From positions 29,719,983 through 29,783,982 of the forward strand of contig NC_063174.1 in assembly GCF_023159225.1 (NCBI RefSeq): 64,000 bases of DNA. The letters run 5' to 3'. The notes below the pieces were generated by a model. That model was not told the origin of the DNA, did not search any database, and worked only from the letters and a program-made list of their open reading frames with translations. A program made the position numbers and the translations under genes. Shown piece by piece: positions 23,481 to 33,139 of this stretch. Each line of letters opens with the position of its first letter. The stretch's first letter is position 1. This stretch comes from Perognathus longimembris pacificus. Its lineage: Eukaryota; Chordata; Mammalia; Rodentia; Heteromyidae.

Positions 23481-23797
23481 ATCATACAGAAAGGTTCTGG
23501 GTGTATTTCTAAGTGTGTAGTTAAATTTTATAATGGAGAAGGGAAGGAGGGGTTTAACTTCAGCTGGAAAACTTCCAGCAACAATGAATTCATAACAAGA
23601 TGATTACATCATGGCTCAATTATAACTGTTTAAAGTTTTCCTTTACATTGTGGGTATCTGTTTTTCCTTTCAACCCTGATATGTATAGATTTTGTAAGAC
23701 AAGTTCTAGACTCTGTGAATCAGAAATTCTGTGGAAAGAATCAAGCTGTGTTGACAAAACCTACCTCAGGTATCTGGGAGCCAACAGTTAGCCAAGG

Positions 23798-23799
<2 letters not shown>

Positions 23800-23858
<59 letters not shown>
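23800..23858 (+). repeat. (AC)n microsatellite, 59 bp
   Basis: A pure CA run ends in CACAGAGTTT. The same ending recurs after the next SINE, so part of this run belongs to a target duplication. Confidence 0.93.
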
Positions 23859-23862
<4 letters not shown>

Positions 23863-23865
23863 TTA

Positions 23866-24083
23866 GCTGGGTGGTGATGGCTCATGTCTGTAATCCTAGC
23901 TACTCAGGAGGCTGAGATCTGAGGATCATGGTTCACAGCCAGCCTGGGCAGGAAAGTATGTGAGAATCTTCCCTTCAATAACCACAAGAAAACTGGAAGT
24001 GGAGCTATAGCTCAAAGTGGTAGAGCTCTTGCCTTGGGCAAACAGCTCAGGGATAGCACCGAGGCCCTGAGTTAAAGCCCCCA

Positions 24084-24140
<57 letters not shown>
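23866..24140 (+). mobile_element. 7SL-headed Geo SINE with long (AC)n tail
   Basis: AGCTGGGTGGTGATGGCTCA begins the head and GGAAGTGGAGCTATAGCTCA begins the Geo half. The tail is (CA)n at about 24083-24140. The duplication ACACACAGAGTTT occurs on both sides, so an element with a CA tail landed at or created a CA-rich site. Confidence 0.85.
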
Positions 24141-24144
<4 letters not shown>

Positions 24145-24263
24145 TTGATGGGAATTTGAATAATAGGAGACTTTGTACATTATGTCACTGAACCTAGATC
24201 TAAGATAGGCATGGCTAGTTGAGAAATCACTACACTTAGTTCTTTTTTTTTTTTCTTTTGCAG

Positions 24264-25150
24264 ACTACTGCAAACAACAACAATACCTGGAAGCCATCAA
24301 AAGTCTTTCTGATGGCTTCCTGTTTCTGCTTACTGAGGTGAATTCCTACCACCATAGCCTGGCTGACTGGGTATATGGGACCAGGCCTGAGGAATTCACT
24401 TTCTCTTCCCTTTTCTTTGCAGTGAACAGAGGGTGTACATTTTGTGTCTAGGACAATTTAAATTACCAACAACTCCTATCTTCATTATAAACTGGACCTA
24501 AATTTTGCATAACCATCTCCTGACTGCTACCATGGTGGAAACCCTTCTTCAACTAATTTGTTGAATCCCAACCTGCCATTTTGCTTTGATATTGGTAATT
24601 TATGGTGACAGAAAGTAACTTCTGCTCTAGACCCAAGTTTCCCTCCTGCATGTTCTCTCTTTCTATGCACTGGAAGCCACTAGTAACTATACCCGTAAGT
24701 GGTATTATGGTATTATAAGGTCTGAAACTAAGGCTCCCTGTTACATGCTGCCTTGATATCTTATGAAGCCTGGAGGTCCCTGAACAGCTTAACTGTTAGT
24801 TCTCCTCCCTCTCTTGTCCTGTGAGATAAAGTCTCCTCACCAGACAAACCTTCCTTATTAAAGGGACCAGACACTGTGAATTCTGGCTTATCCCCTTGTA
24901 GTGGGTCTCAGGCCCTTGCCAGCTACAGAATTATTCAAACACTCCAATCCCATTCTCCCATAGGAGTCAGGAGGTACAATAACCTGTTGATACTGCCAAA
25001 CCTGCCTCTCACAGCCCCAACTTGCCCACTCCTTGCTTGGCTCTGCAGGGCACACAGCACCCTCCCTCCCTACCCACCCCCAGGCTGTGAGTATTTGTGA
25101 CTAATAAACTTTCATCTATTCAGGGGTCAGCCATCCCTATAATCCCAGAG
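24264..25150 (+). other. unassigned block, possibly LTR-derived
   Basis: This block lacks SINE/LINE structure. It carries AATAAA polyadenylation-type signals, as in GTGACTAATAAACTTTCATC near 25,100, which is typical of an LTR R region. It is preceded by a T/C tract ending in GCAG at 24263, which also resembles a splice acceptor. An open stretch follows for about 60 codons, with no recognised domain. I cannot place LTR ends, so LTR origin is only a suggestion. Confidence 0.3.
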
Positions 25151-25159
25151 CACAAATCC

Positions 25160-25485
25160 CTAATTCACCACCAGGGAGAAAAGAAGTAATTAAAACAGCC
25201 ATGTCCACATCATCCCTGAAGAGAGTCCTGTGAGTATTAATGCTTGGACCTCTTTCTCTATACTGCTAAGCTGCACCTGTTCCCATAAGAGTGTTATCTT
25301 GCTGCTGCTAACCTTCTGGGTGCTATGCGTCCCCACACTTTCCACCTCCCAAATGTCACCCTCAATAACTTACCAACTCTTACAATACCAACTACATGGG
25401 GAATTCTTTGAGGTCCATAAAAAGTATTTTGAACATTGTTCTTTATTTCTCTAGCAATATCAGTGTTCTCCAAGTCCTCTTTAGT
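25160..25485. other. unassigned sequence
   Basis: No gene or repeat was recognised. Confidence 0.4.
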
Positions 25486-25489
25486 GTTT

Positions 25490-25725
25490 TGTTTTTGTTT
25501 TTTGCCAGCCCTGGACTAAGGTTAGCCAGGAGAAGTTTATGAATCTATCATCTTTACCATTACGTTTTATATTTTGCTTTCTTTTTCTGTGGAGCTTCCT
25601 TTTAGCCTTTTCACTCAGGGCTGGCACTTTACCACTTGAGCCAAGCTCCATTTTTAGCTCTTTCATGTTTGATTGACAATAAGATGATAGATGCATAAAC
25701 TTCTCCTGGCTAACCTTAAAAGTGA
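25490..25725 (-). mobile_element. 7SL-headed Geo SINE, antisense, carrying an inverted duplication
   Basis: GCCAGCCCTGGACT starts the antisense Geo half. CAGGGCTGGCACTTTACCAC and GAGCCAAGCTCCATTTTTAG resume it further on. Between them lies extra sequence whose first 37 bases are the reverse complement of 25681-25717, which is part of the element's own head. Confidence 0.7.
25518..25717. repeat. 37-bp inverted repeat, 126-bp spacer
   Basis: The left arm 25518-25554 (AAGGTTAGCCAGGAGAAG...) and the right arm 25681-25717 (...CTTCTCCTGGCTAACCTT) are reverse complements with a single mismatch. The right arm aligns with normal SINE sequence, whereas the left arm does not belong where it sits. The left arm is therefore the inserted copy. 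Confidence 0.92.
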
Positions 25726-25874
25726 AGTTGAAGGTCAAATTTGGGAAAGATGAGACATCTATGACCTTCAAAGAGTTCAAATGTCACTGCTAAAAGGACT
25801 CTTCCAAAAACAACACAACAACAAAAGACAACATAAATGCCCCAATAGAAAGCCAACTATTCAATAGGAAAGTC

Positions 25875-26280
25875 ATCCAAGCTGGGAGCCTGTAATCCTA
25901 GCTACTCAGAAGGCTGAGATGTGAGGATCGTGGTTCAAAGCCAGCCTGGGCAGGAAAGTATGTGAGAATCTTATCTGCAATTAACTACTCAGAAAAAGTT
26001 GGACGTGGGCTGAGAATGTGGCTTAGTGGTAGAGTGCTTGCCTAACATGATGAAACCCTGTGTTCAATTCCTCAGCACCACATAAACAGAAAAAGCTGGA
26101 AGTGGTGCTGTGCCTCAAGAAGTAAGAGTGCTAACCTTGAGCCAGGGACAGTGTTGAGGCCCTGAGTCCCAAGCCCCAGGACTGGCAAAAAAAAAGAAAA
26201 GTTGGAAGTGGCTCAAATGGGAGAGTGCTAGCCTTGAGGAAAAGCAGCTCAGGAATAAAATCCAGGCCCAGAGTTCAAGC
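25875..26280 (+). mobile_element. 7SL-headed Geo SINE split by an IDL-Geo SINE
   Basis: The head (AGCCTGTAATCCTAGCTACT ... ATTAACTACTCAG) is at 25878-26003. The Geo half resumes at about 26195 (GTTGGAAGTGGCTCAAATGG) and ends abruptly in GAGTTCAAGC at 26280, without the CCCCAGGACTGGC end. It is therefore 3'-truncated or disrupted where the CAG-containing block begins. Confidence 0.8.
26006..26194 (+). mobile_element. IDL-Geo SINE nested in an older SINE
   Basis: GGGCTGAGAATGTGGCTTAG to CCCCAGGACTGGC plus A9. The host bases AGTTGGA(C/A)GTGG recur on both sides as the target duplication. Confidence 0.88.
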
Positions 26281-26450
26281 AGGAGAAGAAGGAGAAGGCT
26301 CTTCACTCCTTGGAAGTCTTGGAGTTGGGCAGCTACTCTCATTCTTACCACCACCACCCCTGCCCCCCGGCTTGGACATTCCAATATGAGCAACCTAAGA
26401 TTGTGTCGATAACAACTCATGCCAAGAGAGAGGAGAGCCCCTTCTGGCTT

Positions 26451-26519
<69 letters not shown>

Positions 26520-26780
26520 TCCAGTCTCCAGGAGCCGCCACGGCAGAACTGTCAGCATGGTGTCTGATGTCTCGTGTCCAATGTCCAGGCCGAGTGCCAA
26601 CAGGGGCAGGTTCTCACTGAGCCTTAGTGGCAGTGGCACAGGAGTCCTGGCTCTACTGCGTCTGCAGTGGCCCAGCCTCCCTACATTCCCAGACCACTTT
26701 TGAAGGCTGAGGCTCTTGCTTTCCTTACAAATCTGTGGGCTGCCTGACACCTAACAATAAATTCCTGTGGTGGTTTCTGA
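26281..26780. other. unassigned GC-richer block with a CAG tract
   Basis: This block lies between a broken SINE and unique AT-rich DNA. It has a GC content above its neighbours, an AATAAA at 26756-26761 and a TATATAAAG just after. No TG...CA LTR boundaries or splice sites are convincing. It could be an LTR or a retrocopy, and I do not recognise it. Confidence 0.3.
26451..26521 (+). repeat. (CAG)22-CAA trinucleotide tract
   Basis: Twenty-two uninterrupted CAG units are followed by CAA. In frame the + strand reads poly-Q (or poly-S, poly-A) and the minus strand poly-L. The flanking frame from ATG 26310 to the stop at 26567 encodes no known protein, so I treat this as a microsatellite and not as a coding polyQ. 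Confidence 0.95.
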
Positions 26781-26997
26781 TAGAACAATATATAAAGAGA
26801 AAGCTCTGCAACGTCATTAATTTCACTTCCTGGAGTATATTCTACATAAATCATTCGAACTGTACACACTTAAATAGCCTAAAGCTCATTTGAGAGTAGC
26901 AAAAACATGAAAACAATATAAATATGAATGTTCCACTGTAGGGAGTTGATTAAGTGAACATGGAATAATCATTTAGCAAATAAGAATCATGTTTTGG

Positions 26998-27075
26998 GTC
27001 TGGAAGCATGGCTCAAATGATAGAGCATCTATCTAACAAATGTGAGGTCTTGAATTCAAACTCTAGTACTGTGCC
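26998..27075 (+). mobile_element. ID/tRNA-type SINE monomer
   Basis: GGAAGCATGGCTCAAATGAT and GGTCTTGAATTCAAACTCTA correspond to A-box and B-box regions of an old tRNA-derived SINE. Confidence 0.5.
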
Positions 27076-27244
27076 TTGGGAAACTGGAAACCTTCACATT
27101 CTCGAAAATAATGTTCTTGGGCTCTTACTTTCATAACATATGCAGGCCTGAGGTTCAACAACTACCACCACAGTAAATTAAGTTAATTAATTAATTTTGA
27201 AAATAAGTAAAATTGAAATTATGTTCTTTAAGAATATTAAAAGA

Positions 27245-27504
27245 AGCCAGGCACTGGTGGCTCACACCTGTAATCCTAGCTACTCAGGAGGCTGAGATCT
27301 GAGGAACACAGCTTGAAGCCACCCCAGGGAAGAAAAGTGTATGAGACTTTTATTTCCAAGAAAATACTCTGGGAAAGTTGGAAGTGGCCATGTGGCTTAG
27401 ATGACAGAGTGCTAGCCTTGAACACAAAGAAGCTCAAGGACAGCACCCAGGTCTTGAGTTCAAGCTCCAGGACTGGCAAAAAAAATTTAATTTAATTTAA
27501 GAAA
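27245..27504 (+). mobile_element. 7SL-headed Geo SINE with target duplication
   Basis: GCCAGGCACTGGTGGCTCAC to TCCAGGACTGGC plus A and a (TTTAA)n tail. AAGAATATTAAAAG flanks both ends. Confidence 0.9.
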
Positions 27505-27684
27505 AGAATATTAAAAGATACATGAAACATTCATAATATACTCAATATAAAAAATGGTTAGCAAGAATCCAATTTTTCCACTGGGCATAGGGCGATAACA
27601 ATAAACAAAATGTTAATAGTTGTTTTCTCTTTGATATGGGACTACAGTTCACTGGTAAGTCTCTTTCTCTCTCTCCTTGTCTGG

Positions 27685-27823
27685 AAGTACTGGTGTTACC
27701 ACTTGAGCTACACTTTTTTGCTTTGGTTATTTTTTAGATAGGTCTCCTGTGCTGCCTTAGACCACATTCCTTCACATTTCAAGTAGCTAGAATTACAGGC
27801 ATGCATAATCATGCTGGGCCCAG
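27685..27823 (-). mobile_element. old B4/B1-like SINE, antisense
   Basis: TACCACTTGAGCTACACTTT, TAGAATTACAGGCATGCATA and ATGCTGGGCCC mark a degenerate antisense copy. Confidence 0.5.
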
Positions 27824-28079
27824 TTTTGTTTTCTTTGTATTTGTTTATTTTTCAGTTCTTTATAATAAACATGTACTCTGTATATATATATATATCTCAA
27901 TAAAACTGTAGTTTTAACTTTCAAACACTTGTTTAAAAATTCAAGAGGTTTGAATTGGAGAATAGATCAAAGAGTGTGTACACTCTAGGGATCACACATG
28001 GAGGTGGAGGGACCCAAAGTCTTAAATTGGTAGGGGACACAAATGCACCACCGTTCTCCAACAAGCACATGTCTTTGCC

Positions 28080-28390
28080 TTAGCTGTCGTTAGTCTTTAT
28101 CACATTCCTCACAGTGCCAGAGTGCTTTACAGTTTATGAAGTACTTCTTCTCTGTCTATTATTGTTAGGCTGTCTTTATTAAGGAGAAAATTAAGCCCTA
28201 GAGAACGTAAATGATTTGTGGAATGTCTTGTGTTTATCATGTGGAACAGTTGGGCCTAGACACCATGTCTTCTGCTTCGGATTATTTCTGGAGGTAGCAG
28301 AATGAAGTGTTTGAAAACCTGGACTTTGAGGCCAGACAAACCTGAGAATTCTCCAGTTCTCCCACTAGCATAAATGAGTAAATTATAACA
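28080..28390. mobile_element. MIR-family remnants
   Basis: AAGGAGAAAATTAAGCCCTA is the antisense MIR 'gaggaaactgaggc' region. GAAAACCTGGACTTTGAGGC is a sense MIR start. Two diverged copies in opposite orientation are likely. Confidence 0.5.
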
Positions 28391-28559
28391 AGTGTTTAAG
28401 ATAATAAAATAAAGCCACATAACAGAGCACATTCCATGTAGGGAGTGTATCTATGGTGTTTCATTTTCTCAAATTTAGTTATATATGTAAACAAATATAT
28501 ATATGAAATATACAAACTGATCTATAAAATGCTGTATAGTTACATATAGCATGAATCCT

Positions 28560-28750
28560 TTCTTGGTTCTCTCTCCACCCCATCACATACTGATTTATGT
28601 CAGGCCATGGTCAAGAAATACTTGAAAAATGTTACACTGAATTATAAACTCCATTGGACCAGGACCATGTCTGTCTTATTCTTGATTATTTTCCAGCCCT
28701 AGCATATGGTTGAAATTCAATAAATATTTGTGATCAACAAATTAATAAAA
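28560..28750 (+). mobile_element. L2 LINE 3' end remnant
   Basis: TAAACTCCATTGGACCAGGA, CCATGTCTGTCTTATTC, CAGCCCTAGCATATGGTTG and TCAATAAATATTTGTG follow the L2 3' consensus order. Confidence 0.75.
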
Positions 28751-28954
28751 AACCAAGCATATAAGAATTACCCTGAAATTCTGAAATTCCCATATACTTT
28801 TAAAAAATGATTATATGTTTCATGCACAGAATTAACAATATAATTTGTTAGTTTTAGGACAATATGAAAATGTAGAATTCTTGTCAAATACTAAGAATTC
28901 TAAGCCTTTGTTAAATGGCAACTCCTTTGTATAATTACATAAAGATATAATAAT

Positions 28955-28956
<2 letters not shown>

Positions 28957-28994
<38 letters not shown>

Positions 28995-29002
28995 AGAGAG
29001 AG
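28957..29002 (+). repeat. (GA)n microsatellite
   Basis: A pure GA run with one AA interruption near its end. Confidence 0.93.
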
Positions 29003-29209
29003 GCATCCAGGGACTCTACTTCAAGAGAAATACTTTATGTTTTGAAATAGTACTTTTCAATCACAAATCTCAGAAGATCTCATTAATGGATTCCCAATTA
29101 AGTTTTTAAAATGCCTAGGAAGTGAGTTGTCAGGAAATGGAAAACATGTAAGTAGAAAATAGAGGCACAAAATTGAAAGAAATAATTGGGTCAGTATAGG
29201 CAAATTCTT

Positions 29210-29405
29210 CTTTTGTGTGTGTGAAATAATGTTTGAACTTGCTAGGCAATCACACTACCACTTGACCCACATTCTCAGCCCTTTTTGCCTTAGTTGGTTT
29301 TTCATATAGGGTCTTGAGCTTTTGTAGGCTAGCCTCTAATGTCAATCTTCCTATCTCCACCTTCTGACTAGCTGAGATTATAGGTACACACTACTATGCT
29401 TAGCC
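29210..29405 (-). mobile_element. old B4-like SINE, antisense
   Basis: AACTTGCTAGGCAATCACAC and CACATTCTCAGCCC (ID-like), then ATAGGGTCTTGAGC and CTGAGATTATAGGTACACAC (7SL-like). Confidence 0.6.
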
Positions 29406-29619
29406 CAGTATAAATGTTTACTAATGACTCTAGATTCGGGAACCTGGAAGTGGATTTCTAAAGTGTCTATCACCCAATCTATGTGAACTGAGAGGACCTG
29501 GCCACTTCAACCTCTGAGACATGAGACGGATGCTTCTCTCATCAAGAAATAAAGACTCCCTTAAAAGGAAGCCAAGTTCCAATAGGAAGAAGATGTTACT
29601 GTAAATTGAAGTTTTCTTA

Positions 29620-30296
29620 ATTCACTTTCTGCATTATTGGTTGCTGATTTGCAGAAACACAGCTTGTTTTTGTGTGCTGATCTTGTACCCTACAACATTC
29701 ATGAATCAATTTATGGGTTCTAGCAGTTTTCTTGTGAATACTTTGGGATTTTCTATGTGTAGCATAATATCATCTTTATTACTTCTTTCCAATTTGGATC
29801 TTTATTTCTTTTTCTTGCCCAGATTAAAAATTTGGAGGGAGCCAATATTGGATATTCTTGTCTTCTTGCGAATCTTAATGAAAAAAGGGATTGAAGTTGA
29901 GGTTTTACTGTGTATATTGTGTTTTGTTTTGCTTAGGGGTTATTTTGTTTTGCTTTATTTGAAATAGGTTCCCACTATGTATCCAGGCTTCACTTGAGCC
30001 TAAGGCTTTACCTTAACCTCCCTAATGCTGAGGTCATAGGAATGTCCAATCTTGCCAAACAGAGCTTACTCTTTTATCATTAAATGTGATGACAGCTGTG
30101 AGACTTTTCTAGATGCCCTTTATTTACCAGGTATAGAAAATTCCCTTCTATTCCTAGTTTGTTGAGCTTTTTATGTACCATAAAAGGATGTAGGGTGTCA
30201 AAGGCTTTTGTGTATGTGTCATTTAAGATATATGATTTGAGCTCTTTTATCTTTTAGTATGGCATAGTAGATTGATTTTAAGATGCTAAGACAGTT
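29620..30296 (-). mobile_element. old L1 ORF2 fragment, antisense, with a SINE inside
   Basis: The minus strand of L1 ORF2 is recognisable by TGTGTGCTGATCTTGTACCC, TTTGGGATTTTCTATGTGTA and CCAATTTGGATCTTTATTTC, then after a gap CTTCTATTCCTAGTTTGTTG and AGGATGTAGGGTGTCAAAGG. The 108-aa + strand open frame at 29641 is a shadow of this. About 29,905-30,060 is an antisense B1-like SINE (CACTATGTATCCAGGCTTC). Confidence 0.75.
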
Positions 30297-30931
30297 TTTT
30301 TTTGTTACAAAGATAGGGTCATTTATTCACGTTATATTACTGGATTTCAAAAGCAAAAATACAGTTATTTGTTCTGAACACCAGGGTCAGAATCCTCCCC
30401 CCCATCCCCAGTAAATACACATATTTGCATACATGGAAAACCAAAATACACAACATAAGAGGTCTCCAGAATAGTAGTTTATCATCCTGGCTTCCCAGGC
30501 TGTCAGTGAGAACAGCATTTTCTTTACCTGCCTGTGTCACCTCTTCCACTGATCTTCCCAAAAGGTCACCTCACACAGGTTACTAACAAGACAGAAAGAG
30601 AAAGGCACAGCATATGACAACACCATGGTTGAAACTCCCAGGTGAAGGAAATGCTCCCTGAATCCTCAGCCCTCAAATCCCCAGTGAGGAAATAGACCAA
30701 AGCATCTCACAGGCCAAGCATCTGGACCAAACCCTGCCCTGGGGGAAGAGGGAACCCTGAGAGCACTTGATGGTCAGTAAAGTTGGGGATACAGGCAAAG
30801 CAGAATTTCCCTTGGTCCCGAGAATGAACCACATACAACATAAAATAAGATGGGTATGAGGGGGAGAAAGAGCAGAATTTTAATAGTAAAGCAGGTAACA
30901 AAAAGTTACCACTCAGGGCATTTGCCTCCTT
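30297..30931 (-). pseudogene. processed retrocopy of an unidentified mRNA 3' end
   Basis: Read on the minus strand, a roughly 635-bp block ends in GTGAATAAATGACCC (AATAAA at 30322-30327) and a short A tail (about 9 bases) some 20 bases later. A 10-bp duplication TAAGACAGTT flanks it (30287-30296 and 30932-30941). This is the full signature of an L1-mobilised mRNA, inserted into an old L1. No protein-coding frame is convincing, so the copied part is probably 3'UTR. I do not recognise the parent gene. Confidence 0.8.
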
Positions 30932-30944
30932 TAAGACAGTTATT

Positions 30945-31182
30945 TTTTTCTTTTTTCTTTTTTTTTTTTTTTTTTTTTTTTTTTGCCAGTCCTGGGTCTT
31001 GAACTCAGCGCCTGAGCACCGACCCTTTCTTTTTTTTTTTTTTGCTCAAGGCTAGCACTCTGCCACTTGAGCCACAGCACCACTTCTGGCCATTTTCTGT
31101 ATATGTGGTGCTGAGGAATTGAACCCAGGGCTTCATGCATATGAGGCGAGCACTCTTGCCACTAGGCCATATTCCTAGCCCC
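30945..31182 (-). mobile_element. IDL-Geo SINE, antisense, with expanded T runs
   Basis: A T tract of about 30 bases (antisense A tail) precedes GCCAGTCCTGGGTCTTGAAC. A second T run at about 31028-31043 replaces the Geo A-rich loop. It ends in CCATATTCCTAGCCCC. Confidence 0.88.
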
Positions 31183-31299
31183 TTTTTTTTCTTTTTCTTT
31201 TCTTTTTTTGTCGTTTTGTTTTTTGTTTAACCTCTAACATAAAAAAGCAAACAAAACAAAACAAAATACCAACAACACAGAGAATTTGTTGCTTCAAAT

Positions 31300-31725
31300 A
31301 ACTGAAAACTCTATAACTTGGGCCATGGCCCCCAGAAGCTCTTCTCTGCTAATATAAAAGGGGAGCAGATGACTTTTCTCTATGACTTCCAAATATTCCC
31401 TGGGATTCACTCTAATTAGTCCATTTAGTTGTGAGCCCAGCCCTGCATCAGGTTCGGGAAGCACAGGAAGGAATTACATTGAGAGAGGAAGGGCTGTTTC
31501 TCTCAAAGAAATATGAATTTTTTTTTCAAGTACGGGGAAAATAGATGTGTATTCTTTAATTTGGAATTTTTTTCTTTGTTAGTATAGATTGTTGAGGCTG
31601 GTAGGGACAATAAAGAAATATGGATTAAACAGTTTTATTTCATGTAAGTGGAAACTTGAAGTTCAAAAGTATGAGATGAAGTTCCCACCTGACATGCAGT
31701 GGTCAAAGATGTAAGATTAAAAAGA
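31300..31725. other. unassigned sequence
   Basis: No gene or repeat was recognised. Confidence 0.4.
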
Positions 31726-31732
31726 AGTGTAA

Positions 31733-31965
31733 GCTGGGCCTGGGTGGCTCACCCCTGTAATCCTAGCTAATCACGAGGCTGAGACCAGAGGATCATGGTT
31801 TGAAGTCAGCCCCAGCAGGAAAGTCCTTGAGACTCTTATCTCCAATTAAGCACCAAAAAAGTTGGAAGTAGAGCAGTGGCAGAGAGCTAGCCTTGAGCAA
31901 AAAATGCTCAAGGACAGCACCCAGACCCTGAGTTCAAGCCCCAGGATCTGCACAAAGAAGCAGAA
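31733..31965 (+). mobile_element. 7SL-headed Geo SINE
   Basis: GCTGGGCCTGGGTGGCTCAC to CCCCAGGATCTGC. The Geo A-box region is partly deleted (GTAGAGCAGTGGCAGAGAGC). Confidence 0.85.
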
Positions 31966-32104
31966 AGAAGAGGAGGAAGAGGAGCAATAACTTGTGTTCT
32001 GACTTGTTCAGTCAGAGATCCTTTATTGGCTGATGTCTTAAAAACATTAAGAATATATTTTTAAGTCTCAGTTTATATTACTGTTAAAAAAAAACAACAG
32101 CAAA

Positions 32105-32310
32105 AATCAGAGTCAGAAGAAATTCAGATCCTGCCTACTCATTTGCTCAACACTTCGACGAAGTGACTTATCCTCTCTGAGCCTTTTCTCATCTGTAAGA
32201 TGTTGGTAATGACATATACTTTGAATGGACATTGACAAGATTAAATTAGATAATACAGAAAGAAAGATTCTAGCAAATAGGAAATGGCCAATAAATGATC
32301 ACTTGCCATG
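32105..32310 (+). mobile_element. MIR SINE remnant
   Basis: GAAGTGACTTATCCTCTCTG, AGCCTTTTCTCATCTGTAAG and TGGCCAATAAATGATC follow the MIR consensus. Confidence 0.75.
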
Positions 32311-32344
32311 TTTAATAAGATTCTGATCCACACTGTATTTTTAT

Positions 32345-32378
32345 TATATATATATATTACATACATACATACATACAT

Positions 32379-32411
<33 letters not shown>
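32345..32411 (+). repeat. compound (TA)n-(CATA)n-(GT)n microsatellite
   Basis: TATATATATATATTACATAC runs into CATACATACATAC and then GTGTGTGT for about 28 bases. Confidence 0.92.
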
Positions 32412-32412
<1 letters not shown>

Positions 32413-32668
32413 GTATTTGACTACCCTAATTCTTTCCAGAGGTAAGGAGTTGTAAATTACATCATCTGGAACATTTTACACAAAAGTCATTGAAAGGATT
32501 GGTTGATTTGTTTTTCTTTCGCCATTAACAGATTTCACATTAATATGAAATGGGCAAGAAGGATCGTACAAAATTGCAATTATAAAATTATAAAATTGCA
32601 CAGAACATTTCCTGAGTTTTTGACTTTGGAAACTGAAGTGTAGGATAGCAGAAATTTTACATGTTGTC

Positions 32669-33139
32669 TGTGGGACATGCCAGGGCATGTTACATCAGAA
32701 AGAGGCAATTAGCTGGCCCTGCCTCCCAGCCTTGGGACCACGTGTGGCTAAGATGGCGCCTGATTGTGAACCTGGAGGCGGTCCTATGGGCTGTGACATA
32801 AAATTAGGCCGCCTCTTAGGATTGGTCCCTTGGCCCTCCACCCTGACAGACAGCTCAGGCCTCTCCTCACAGTCCCTAGATAGGTGCACGCACACCCCTC
32901 CCCTTCCTGCCGATCTTTGACCTGATTGGCTCCTCTGCCTTATTTAATAGAAGGATCTACCTCAATAAACGAGACTTTGCACTGACTTAGCTCCCGGACG
33001 TGTCTGTTGTCCTCCGGTGAGGGAGGGCTGGGTGCGGGTGGTCTGTTGACCCTTTCCTTTTCTTGGCTCACCTGGTCAGGGCGTGTTTCCCCATCTCTCC
33101 TGCAGGTCAGGAGAGCGTGGGAAGCTAGAGACCCCAACA
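32669..33139 (+). mobile_element. solo LTR of an ERV (class II/ERVK-like)
   Basis: The element begins TGTGGGACATGCC and ends GACCCCAACA, so it has TG...CA termini, and is 471 bp. A perfect 6-bp duplication GTTGTC (32663-32668 and 33140-33145) matches the target-site length usual for class II ERVs. Inside are an AAGATGGCGCC motif (32750-32760, YY1-like), an inverted CCAAT box (ATTGGC, about 32925), a TATTTAA box at 32940-32946 and AATAAA at 32964-32969. These suit a U3-R-U5 layout. No gag, pol or env sequence is present, so it arose by recombination between two LTRs. Orientation is taken from the polyadenylation signal. Confidence 0.88.
32750..32760 (+). promoter_or_regulatory. YY1-like motif in the LTR U3
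   Basis: AAGATGGCGCC matches the core AAGATGGCG bound by YY1. The same motif lies in the U3 of several rodent class II LTRs, where it helps silencing or drives activity. Function here is inferred from sequence only. Confidence 0.5.

Noticed and set aside
23866..24140. Regularly spaced CA runs as a CRISPR-like or satellite array
   Set aside because: Only two runs exist, separated by an identifiable SINE. There are no conserved repeats with unique spacers, and the genome is mammalian.
26115..26750. 211-aa minus-strand frame with a poly-Leu run and 85-94 aa + frames with poly-Gln/Ser
   Set aside because: The runs come from the CAG tract. Flanking residues match no family I know, and part of the frame is translated SINE.
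29641..29967. 108-aa hydrophobic + strand frame
   Set aside because: It is the antisense translation of an old L1 ORF2 fragment.
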